Shown here piece after piece: positions 24,201 to 36,200 of a stretch of 64,000 nt of DNA. The position numbers and the translations under genes were made by a program. The DNA is from Tubulanus polymorphus (taxonomy: Eukaryota > Nemertea > Palaeonemertea > Tubulaniformes > Tubulanidae), in the NCBI RefSeq assembly GCF_964204645.1, contig NC_134029.1, positions 23,826,450 to 23,890,449 of the forward strand, read 5' to 3'. The first letter of the stretch is position 1. Every line of letters starts with the position of its first letter. The notes beneath the pieces are model-generated. The model was not told the origin of the DNA. It saw nothing but the letters and a program-made list of their open reading frames with translations, and did not search any database.

Positions 24201-27200
24201 CATTTTCAGACAGCTATAGCAATGCTGATTGCTTGTTTTGTAGGTAAGATTCGTGCGATATGAGAATAAAAATATAACCGAATGTCGATTCAAAGACAAG
24301 ACATGAGTAAAACTAGTTCGCGAAATTATTTTCTTTTTTTGTATAATATTTCAGTTGCGGTTGAGGCGGCAAATTTCACAACTCAAGATCCCTATGTAAC
24401 TAATGAAGCAACGACGTCAGCGGAAAGCTATCAGAGTTCAACACACGCCACTACATCTGCTACAAACACTACTACAGCTGCAAACACCACTACAGCTGCA
24501 CCAGATACAACTCACGCCACTACATCTGCTACAAACTCTACTACAGCTGCAAACACCACTACAGCTGCACCAGATACAACTCACGCCACTACATCTGCTG
24601 CAAACACTACTGTAGCTGCAAACACCACTACAGCTGCACCAGATACAACTTACGCCACTACGTCTGCTGCAAACACTACTGTAGCTGCAAACACCACTAC
24701 AGCCGCACCAGATACAACTTACGCCACTACATCCGCTACAAACACTACTGTAGCTGCAAACACCACTACAGCTGCACCAGATACAACTCACGCCACTACA
24801 TCTGCTACAAACACTACGGTAGCTGCAAACACCACTACAGCTGCACCAGATACAACTTACGCCACTACACCTGCTACAAACACTACTGTAGCTGCAAACA
24901 CCACTACAGCTGCACCAGATACAACTCACGCTACTTCATCTGCCACAAACACTACGGTTGCACCAACAAGTTCAGTCGCCCCATCAAGTTCAGAAACCCC
25001 AACAAGTTCGGTGGCCCCATCAAGTTCAGTAGCCCCATCAAGTTCCGTCGCCCCAACAAGTTCTGTTGCCCCAACAAGTACAGTAGCCCCAACAAGTTCA
25101 ATCGCCCCAACAAGTTCAGTTGCCCCGACAAGTTCAGTAGTCGCAACAAGTGCGACTTCCTCAACAAGTTCAACTTCCTCATTAACAAGTTCGACTTCCT
25201 CAACAAGTACGGCTGCAACAACAACTGTATCGACGACAGTTCAAAAACCACAACAGACGACCACGGCATCTACGGTGACATCTAAACCTACAGCCAGTAA
25301 AGAAACTGAACGTCTAAGTGGCCAGTCACAAGCACTGGTTAATGTAAAAAATGGCGCAGAATTAGCTACAAAAGTTAACAAGATCATGAGTGAACTCAAC
25401 ATCAGACCTCCATCGGTATGAATACACTTGTATCTATATCCATCTCAATGAGTGTTTTAACGTACGATTTCTTTACGAGACTACAATATAAAATCTAAAC
25501 CACCATCTTTAAAAATTGTGAGCATTTCAAATTTTATTTTAAAGCATTAACGGGGATCAATTATCCGTTTTTAACACGTTTCTTTGCATCATCCACTACT
25601 ATTGTAGAATACTACCACGGATAATGGACTACAGGTTGATACAAATGCTGAGCACTCCTTGCGGGAAAAGGTTCGAAGAAAAAGTTTATTCTTTTCAATA
25701 ATTTAGGACATGAAGGGGCCTTCTTTCAACAGTTTGAAATGATTATGCATGGCTACTTTCAGATCAGATTAGATGCTGTAACAGCCATCGACAATTTTGC
25801 TAAAGTAAAAAAGACTGATCTTAAAATGATAAACAAATTATCTATTTCATTGGGAAAAACGACATCAAAACAAGAGGAACTTTCATCAGCTATAATGGTA
25901 GGTCACACTGTGCTGGTCTAATAGTTTTAGCCTGATCGTTTTAATATCGAAATACAGTGCTAATTCATTCTAAAGAAAAATGAAGCAATACAGTGCTAAT
26001 TCTTTCGAAGGAGAAATGAAGCTTCAACCTTCAGCAACTCAAACCGCGCCTCCAAACTTTCAATTTTACAAACTAAAACCAGACTTTTAGACTTTTATCA
26101 CTCATTCTTGTCAGGGAAAAGGCATGGATGCATCTGACACCTTATATGCAAAAGGAGCTGCGCTTGTGAATTCAGTTCAACAAGTGGAAACTTTAACAAA
26201 CGGTAACGATTTCACTTTAACCTCTTTACTATCAACTTCAACGCATATATCTTACATAAACCAACCATGTTAATATCAGAGAATATAATTGGCCCGCCGA
26301 TTGTCGCACCGCCTTTAAATCACTTTAAATACGACGTTTTTTATCATTGTATATTGTTCTGTCCGTGTTCTGAATGTGAATGTACACTGTATTTTCCAGA
26401 AGTGGCCGCTACACCGGATAATATCATCGGAGCATTGGTTGAAAAACAGAGTCAATCGATTAACAAGAACAGCGTCATCGATCAACAAACAAAAATAGAG
26501 GTACAGAATCATTGGCCACACCGTAGAAAATAAAAGATCCAGTTGCTGAGAGCACAGTGTATATAGATTGCAGTATGAACACGGAAAATAATATCTGTAT
26601 TTGAACATGCGAGATGAAAATAGAATACACAACTATACATATTTTGATTAATATTTACACAGCGATGACGATATTATTCGCGCACTTGTTTATCGTCTGA
26701 GCTGATGATTCATGTTTAATTGTTTTCTGTTCTTTTGAATTGAGATTTTTAATATGGGAAATTCCCTACAAACGAGTATAACATGCTATTCTATCGAGCC
26801 CGGTAACTTCTTCTATTTGGCTTGTAGGCGAAAAACGTGATGGAAAAATCGGAAAATCTAGTGAACAAAATGCAAGATCTTATGCTGTCGAAGATTGAGA
26901 CCGCTACGGAACGAATTGAAATTGTTAAGTCCAATTTTGCTATCACAGTCGCTAAAATGGACTCGACGTCATTGACGAAAAAATCGTCGTTTCCCGCAAA
27001 AGCTGCGACATTAAAAATGCCAAGTGACTTATTACAAACATCATGGAAAGGAAAACTTCATATAAAGGTATCAACTTTAAAATGAAATGAAGATTGATTT
27101 CATTTATTTACGTCAATGTCTCATTTTCCTACTTGATTGTTTAGGTTACATCGTTTACCAAGAACCCGTATCTGTTCGTAGATAACTCCGAACTGGTCAA

Positions 27201-30200
27201 CTCAGCCGTACTGGTAGCTGACGTTAGAGATGAAAAAACTGGACAGCGCCCGCAGCCAGACCTGTTCCGTTCAGATTCTGGGGTTTGTGGCGGCGTGCTT
27301 TCCTCCCAGGGTGACAATTCAAAACCGATAGTAGTACCCGTAAACGGCAGCTTCCCGGCATTAGGCAAATTACACACCTTCACATTCTCCAGTCCGCATC
27401 TGAGTTTTCGCTTCACGTACACGAGAAAATTTCAAGGATCGTTCGACTTGATTGGAAAATATACGACAAACAGCGCGCTAGCGAGTACCGGCCGACTGGT
27501 ACAACCGTCAGAACAGGATTACGACTTCCATCTGGTATCGGTAACTGATCGCATTCAGAACAAGAAAATAACGACCGGGTGGCAGGATATGATAATATCA
27601 TTCAAAGATGATAAAAATCTCGTCATTTTTATTCCATCATCAGTGGTCAGAAAACCCGGTAAACTGCTTATAATAATAAAGGTCAAATTGATTCAAATAG
27701 GTTTGTGTTATACTTTGCTGGCCACTTTATCAATTATAGTTCCACTTTCCCAATAGTCTTGAAAGTTAATCTTTTTTTTACAAAAAGGTCAGTTGCGGAA
27801 ACGCCGGGCCGTACCTCTTGATCCCAGGTATATCATCACTCCAGTTATAATGCAGCTTAGAAATTGGAACAAAAAGACTAATAGTTGGGAAACAGCAGAT
27901 TGGATTCAGGTATAGTCAATTTCTTTTTAATTTGGCTTACGTGATTCGTGATTCAGCCTGATTCATTTGATTCTGTTGTCTTTTAAGTTTCATTTTACAA
28001 CAAAAACAATCAGTAAATAACTTAATGAATTGATTTCTGAAAACTTCCAATGTTCCGATGTAAATAAAAAAATTTATGCCGAACACAAATTGACGAAATG
28101 TTAGTAAGAATTTTTCTAACTCGAACCATAAATTACTGAGAAAGAATGTAAAATGTGGAAATGAAATGGAACCGATGCTGATTCCATGATTTCTAAAAAG
28201 CACTGGTTGAATGGCGGACATTAAGTTGTAGATGCATTTAACTGCAGCTTGTGGGAAAACTAGTAAAACATACACAATAACTACAACAAGAAGAGTTTTA
28301 CTGGCTGAAGATTGATGATGATCTGTTCTCTTCGCTCTCATCTCAGATCTCTTATTGCGTAATACAGCAGTTAACACTGATAATATTACAATCATTACAG
28401 AAGGAAATATATCTTGTAAAAATGTTTTTACAGCACTCAATGATTCTCTAAACCAAACATTTGGATATCTCATTGTCTGATCACATGTTAAATGGTCATA
28501 TGTTTCATTGTATCTGCGATTTTTGTGGAGGTTAACACGATTGCGTATGATTGCTGAATCCAAGTTCATAAAATACGCCCAGAAGATGACAAAACCTACT
28601 GCAAGTTTACGCCGAGTGACGGTGAAATGTTTCATATGAAAGAAAGGAAAACGAATAGAAACAAATCTCTCGATAGCAATCACTATGACTGTGTAGTTTG
28701 ATACAGATATTGCCTGGTTATAAAATAGGTTTGAAAATATACACGAAGGAAACAATCGTCTGGGCAGATAATAGAAATACTTATAGAAATAGTAAAGTGA
28801 TGGACATAGTTTACTGTGTTTAGCGAATGTCAGAAAAGTAGTGCGACATTCTCTATAAAATCCTAGACGAGAAACCAAAAACGTTTTCAAATGTCGTGGA
28901 AATTTCTCTAACTCAAACAGCACGACAAGTTGATCTGAAACCGCCAGAGTTATGAGATAGGGGAACGTGTAACGAACTGACTGATATCTGCGACACTTTA
29001 TCAGTAAAATTATTGTCAGAAAGTTAAGCACACTTCCCGGCGGAAGCAAGAAAACATATCTGAATATTCTGTTATATTTATAAATGAAGTCGGTGAATCT
29101 TCTAAAAGCTATGATATAATCCGGTGTCTTCACAACAGTGCGGTATATTCTACGAGTTGTAGTGGTGATAGTGGTGAAATTATCCATGAAGAGAACAGAA
29201 CAGTTTGATGCGACGATCTGCGTGGAGTAACTGCTTCTCTCACATTGTGTGTTACTGCGGAATCACAGAACAGAATTTCACACTCTATAATCATCTAAAC
29301 ATTTCACACGATGCTGTGTTGAAATTACTACTTGCATATTTACAAAAAAATCAATCTAAAATTGCTGTAGAAGTTACATACGAAAATGTTGCAATTTTTA
29401 GACGCGAATTTATATACATATATATTCATTGCCAACTGTAGTTTTGTTGTAAGTACATCGCAGTCGTCTCTCCTGTCTTTACAAGGATACATAAGTTTCG
29501 AATTCTGAAAGTTGACCAAGCACCAATTTGACTTTCAGAATTTGACTATGTGTCAATCTGCTATCTCCATCTACCTTACTTAGTTACATAATCTGTATTC
29601 ATTCTGAACCATTAAGAATTTCTGTGGCATCTACGGCACCCCGTGATGTTTTTATTGCTTGGTCTGTCTGACATATAGCTTCTGTTTAATCCATCATCCT
29701 CATTCAGCGAGTTATTATATTTTGTTACTTGATTTTCTGGTCATCCCGCCTGATGATGGCTCTTGAGTCGACGGCCGAAACGTTGTGATGTAAGAACCAG
29801 GGACCACAGGAATCCCACCAGGGACCACAAAAAGTGACCACACTAAAGCGGTCACTTTTTACAAAGAAATATAGTTTAAAAGTTTAAAGTTTGGTCACTT
29901 CCACCCGTCGTCAGTCTAGAACCACCCGGAATATCTTAATTAAAAGAAGTTTCAAATGTTGGATTTTTACATTTCTAATAATTTTTCAGATTTTACCGCC
30001 AAACAGTGGTTCAGCTGTGCAGTTTAAGAGTAATTTCTTCGGAACGTTTACGGCCGGAATGTTCGCACCTCCAAATACGATTGATTTTGCGAAGATATTT
30101 CCGGATTTTTTGACGTTGCTGTCGGACAATCCTTACGTACTGATAACAGTGTGCATATCATTGAGTTTGTTTTTATTATTATTGATATGGGCTCGTCGTG

Positions 30201-33200
30201 CTGACCGCAACGATCGACTAATGGTGAGTATCGTTCTTTTCATTCTTATCTTGTTTTTCTTTATTTTGGGAAATCAAGTATCCGAATCCAGATATATTCG
30301 AAACTTAACAAAATTTGTTGAAGAAATACCACTGTATACTCAAGAAATATACCTCCTATTGTACATTTTTCAATTTTGTATATATGACATTCGTGTAATC
30401 TATGATTTACTTATTCAATCAGTGGTTGGCGGCCCCGTTATTGGACAACGAGTCAGTTGATCAATACTCCTATAAAATAACAATTCAAACCTCGTCATTA
30501 ATGGGGGCAGGAAGCACTGCGAACGTTTTCATTATGCTGATCGGAGACAAGAATGCTTGTAGACCACATACTCTTTTTGATGGTTTTCGAGAAGTAAGAT
30601 TCCCAATATTATCCTGTTACATTTTTCTTCGTTAACTTGTATTTGTATTTGTAATAAATCTAAATTTAAATTCCAATAAGTTTATCTTGTCAACTAACGT
30701 TAGATTTTCCATAAATTGTGTGTAGGCTAGATGTAATAAGTGTGGTTAATATTATGTTTCAGAATTTCAAAAGTGGTGCGATGAATACGTTTATATTGAA
30801 AACTCCGGAGGAACTCGGTCACATTCAGTACATATTCATCTGGCATGATAACACCGGAAAATCGCCGGCCTGGTTACTGAGCAACATCACAGTCGAGGAT
30901 ATTCATACTAAAAACTCGTAAATATACCATATTACAGAACCCATTAACCAATTCATCAACGCTGGTCTAATCGCGTTGTAAAATCTTTATGATCCATAAA
31001 AGTCATTGACGCAATAAAGATTGAAATGAAGTTATGACTCTGGTGGTGTCTCCTGTTTCATCCGTTGTGAAATTTATATAACATCATTTGATTTTCAACT
31101 GAAATAATTTTGATTTGGTTCTAGTTATTTCTTCATGTGTGGCAAGTGGCTATCGGAGGAAAGAGACGATAAAAGAACGAACAAACTACTAAGAGTAACC
31201 CATCCGGGAAACTTGGGTCAAGTGCAGAAGATTTTCGGAAAACATTCGCAACATTTTTTGTTCGATTCGCACGTTTGGTTCTCGGTGTTCAAAAGACCAA
31301 ATAAGAGTCGTTTCACGAGGGTTCAGCGCTGGTGCTGTTGTGTAGCCTATCTATTTCTGGTAATGGTGACCAACGCTATGTGGTTTGAAGCCGGTACGAC
31401 TAACACATCGTCAGGGTTGACTATCGGACCATTTAGAATCTCGTTCCGAACTGTTTTCGTGGCGCTGATGTCGAGCGTGATCACTTTACCTCCGTTGATT
31501 CTGCTGATTGAGATTTTTAAGAGACTCAGACGACGGAATTATATCAAAACGTCCCCGGAATTCGATTCCTTGTCATCGAAAGCGACGAAAAAGCGCAAGA
31601 AAACTCTAATGCTGCCCTGGTGGTTCATCTTCATAGCATACGGGCTCGTGATCATCTGTATATTTCTGGGTGCATTTTTCAGTCTTTTCTACAGTCTACA
31701 GTGGGGCAAGCAGAAATCGTGCGACTGGCTGGCGGCGTTATTTTTGTCGTTTGGTGAAAACGTATTTCTCATCGAGCCGTTGAAACTATTGTTTATCGCT
31801 GGTGTGATGACCTGCATCCTGAAATTACCCACGCACGAAGACGACGATGATCTCGACGAAGATTTTTTGAAAGTAGAAACGGCACTTTTACCGAGTAAAA
31901 CTGACGAAATAAATAGTAAGTCTGCAATCTCATACATTGACCAATCATAGAGGTATTAGTTGTACCCACAGTGAGAACGATCTTACTGTACCAAAAACAC
32001 TGATATCAGACATTATAAAGACGAATTTATCGAAAAATACATAATTCTTGGAAAGTTACTTGACAAGTTTAGGGTACTCAATTCCGGGTATCCGAAGAAT
32101 AGGGTATTCAATTTTGGATATCCTTTGTGAGTTATTGGGTTTAGTTGCAACAAATAAGACCGAGATGCATACGAATGGCCGCAACATTTTTCTCGGGTAT
32201 ATTCGGGTATATTCAGGGTTACCGGTAAGGCAGTACCCGAAGTTGAGTAGTACTACCTTGGATGAATGTGCCGAATATTATACTTGAAGAGTTGTTGATG
32301 TTTCGATGAATTCGCCTTAAAGTTCTTGGTAAAATATTGACCACGTTTTTGCACTGATTATCAGAAGTTTGTGTATAAATCCTCAACATTGAATTTTGAA
32401 TTTAAATGAAAAATCATCAACATTAAATTCAGATTTCGCAAATTGAGTCGATTTTTAAAGCCTCCCTAATTCACCGTATGGGACTGAATTATTACTTCAT
32501 GTTGTATAATTACAGTACCGAAGCCGACCGAAATTCCCGATCTACCTGACGACTTGGACAATTGCTACGAGAACGAACGAACGCGAAAACAGCGAGAAAA
32601 ACGGGATAAAGTGTTGTTTCATTCGGCAAGACGAACTGGTTTACAGGCTGTATTTCTGTGCATGGTGATCATTCTGTGCACGAGTAATCGTAGCAGTCAA
32701 TTTTATCATCAGAACTGGGCGATGACGAATGTGATATCGCTTCAATACGAAATAAACGGCATTAAACACACGGTAAGTCTTATCAGAGACACAGCGTACA
32801 GTGTCACCTTTGAAACCAGAAACGGTTTATTTTTGCTATATTCCTAGATAAATATTTATTTTGAATTTTACGTTGGGTTTTTCTATTGTCCGATCTGTGT
32901 CAATATTTGGTTAGTTTTCATTGCAAATTTATAACTGCAGTTGCTTAAATTCGAGAACCGACAGCCCATTTTCGGCGGTTCTGTCAAATAAGACTCTTCG
33001 AAGTTTTAGCGTTGATTTCGCAAATTTACTTCTTGTAGTTAAGCAACTTTGATGATATCTGGAATTGGTTGAATATCAATGTTTTGCCCACAATTTACCC
33101 GACCACGTGGTACAATGGTCAACCGATGTCCGCCATGGACCGGCAGTTTATCAGTAATATGGACGGCTTACGGATCGGACCAGCTAGAATAAGACAAAGT

Positions 33201-36200
33201 CGCGTTGAACACGGTCAGTCCTGAAATTACACATACAACTGCGGTAGTTCTTTGGAGATTCGCAGAGGAGACGTGTTTAACTGGTGTAGAATAAACACAA
33301 CGAGACGGATAGCACTTTATAGGTTAACTAGTTTATTAGACGCACAATGAAAAGCTCGTGATTCTAAATAGACTAGTTAACCTATAAAGTACTAATCGTC
33401 CCGTAGTTCTTCGTGAAGTTCTTTGAGTAATAGTCATTAGTTTAAGACATATTTAATTCGAATAGCTTTCTAAAAAATTCATTATTGTCCATTAGATATT
33501 CCCATACGTATTTGTTTGAAATGGAATTTGAAAAAACAAGCGAATCAAATCATTTTTAACAATCTATTGCAGTAAAATGCGTGCCGCATCTGATATACTC
33601 ATATATACCGAACTGTAGAATGAATTACAACTTGTTCAACAAGGAAACAAATAACTTTAAAATCTGTAAGTAAAAACTACAGAGCATTTTATGAAGCCTA
33701 TGAAGGTTTACTTTGAATGTTGTCCTCGTGAAGATCCCAATAGCAATTATACAAATTATTTGAGGCTTCCTTTTCGTGAAACCCGACTTTGTACTTCGTA
33801 ATTTTCGTTTTTTATTCTATAGTCTGGCGACCCATGAATGGATCACCGGCAGGAAAGACGCCTTTCACATATAGCAACCCGGCTACAAATGAGTTACCCA
33901 TATCGGGCAAATTCTCCACCTACGATGGAGGAGGATACGTAGCCGAACTCGGTCAGAGTGTCGAATTGGGTCTTTTAGTTGTAAATCAATTGAAACAAAC
34001 CAACTGGTTAGATCAGTACACCAGAGCTCTCTTCGTCGAAGCTACAATTTACAACGCGAATACGAACTTATTTTCTTCGTTAAAATTGATGGTTGAGTTA
34101 CCTGCCGATTCTGGTATTTTTCCCAGTATCTCGAGCTGGACATTTCGCCCATACCCGTACGTCAATGTGTGGGACCTAGTACTACTAGTACTTCAGATAA
34201 TCTGGATTATAGTCGTTATAATAGTAACGATTATGCAAATACGCGATATGGTTGTGATGCGTAAGACGTATTTTCGCGACGCTTGGAATTATGTGCAATG
34301 GATGAATATTCTGCTATCTTTCACCAGTTCGGTTCTATATGTTCTGCGTACTGTTAAAACAGTGAAAACCGTTGAGGCCACGCTTACTAATACCGGTATG
34401 TAGCGGTACAAAGGAACAAAACCTTTCTTTTTCAAAACTTTGTTTTGGATTTTGTAACCATTTATTTAGTACTTTTGTAGAGGAACCGGGTTGACGAGTA
34501 GTACTATATAGGTTAACTATTTCATATGACGCACGAGCTTTCGCTTATATCAGCTTCATCAGGTGAATGAGTGAAATGTAGTGAAAGCTCGTGCGTCAAT
34601 TAAAATAGTTAACCTACAGCACTACAAATTTAGCACTAAGGGATTCGTGTTTTGGTAGTCGAATCTCTCTTCTTGCGAAATAAAAAAACAATTTGTATTC
34701 TTTTTTTTCAGATAAATTCGTGTCATTTGATGAGATCATGTTGTATGATGATCTGTTCACGTATATGCTGGCGGTTGTCTGTTTTATCTCAATACTACAG
34801 CTTCTGCAACCGCTTTCTTATAACTATTTCTTCGCGCTATTCAAAGTTACGATCAAGCGATCATTCCGCACGATCATCTCGGCGTTCGCTTTCATGATGA
34901 TCTTTATCGTAATGATCGGTCAGGTGATGGTGATAACAGTCGGGTATTCGGCACCGGGGGTTCGTACGATCCCGTTGGCGTATTGGAATCTATTCCGCCT
35001 AATGCTCGGGCATATCAAATACGCCGAGATGATGGTCGACGTGTCCGATGTTTTCCGCGCTTTCACCTTCTCCGCGTCGCAGCTAATTTTGAACCTGGTG
35101 TTTTTCAACTTGTGTATCTCGGTGTATATATCAATGTACGATGCGGTGCGACGTTCGACCGAGGATCCCGATGGCTACGACCGAGTAATGAACGAACATT
35201 TCTGGTCACGGTTGCATATGTTATGGGCCGCGATCACGAACAAAGATCCGTCCATGTGGTCGTATGATGTCCAGAGAACTCTACACGAAGAGCACGTTCC
35301 CGGACATCACGGTAATACCAGAAATACAGCCGCGTGAAGTCTTACAATTATGACACTGATTAAAATATGAAATATGATTTTGACAGATGATACCATGGCT
35401 TTGATGCCAGAGCAGCGGTATGTCCACGAAAGTCCGAATATTTCGGCCTTTGAAGTCGTCAGGCTGACCAACATGGTTTGTATGAAATCTACATTGAAAT
35501 CTTAACGCTTCCCAAGCGTTTGAAAGTTCTTAAACACATGTTTATGTTTATGTTGTTACGTTTAGATCGACGGAACTTTATCTCAGTTCATTAAGACGTA
35601 CAGATCGGATATGGAAAATGTAAAGAACGATGCCAAACAGGCTCGACGAATGTCTGATCTTGTGAAGGAACAACTTAAACATACACAGGACGAATTGGCT
35701 AAAACCACGCAACACGTATCAACATTGAAAGCAGTAGTGAAATCCGCTGTGAATAATACAGATCTACTCGCACACCGGGAACTCTGGAATACAATCTGGT
35801 AATTTATTTCAGGTCTTTTAAAAGCGCTCGAGTATCTTTTATCGGTCTAGTTTGGGTCATTGTTTAGATTTTCTGTCAGTCTCAGATATGAAGAAGATGA
35901 TGGTATAGCTTGTCAGATGCGGAGTATGTCGGATGAGATGTGCGGTGATGGTGCTATTGCAGTAACCAGAGAAGATGTCATTACACCGCAAACACCTATC
36001 ATTTCTCGTGTATACGGCCCTGCTCGCAGATTCAGTTTGAAGGTTTATCACGCGGCTAAAGAGGTACGCATAGACAAATACGAATAATTTACCAAAATTT
36101 TCATAACAAGAAATGATAGCCAAAATGTATCGTCGTATTCCTGATCTATTTATGATCCGTAAAGAAGATGCCTTTTGTAGTAACATTGCCACTTAGAAAT

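Noticed and set aside
24438-24929. Cys-rich repeat ORF on the minus strand across the mucin array
   Set aside because: It is the antisense reading of the 69-bp Thr repeat. A repeat whose length is a multiple of three keeps all frames open, and the plus-strand frame has the signal peptide and splice support.
24952-25269. Leu-rich minus-strand ORF
   Set aside because: Antisense shadow of the VAPTSS repeats.
29205-29441. 78-codon plus-strand ORF just upstream of the GPCR start
   Set aside because: Low-complexity end, no domain, no splice support. It is likely a chance frame in the GPCR 5' region.
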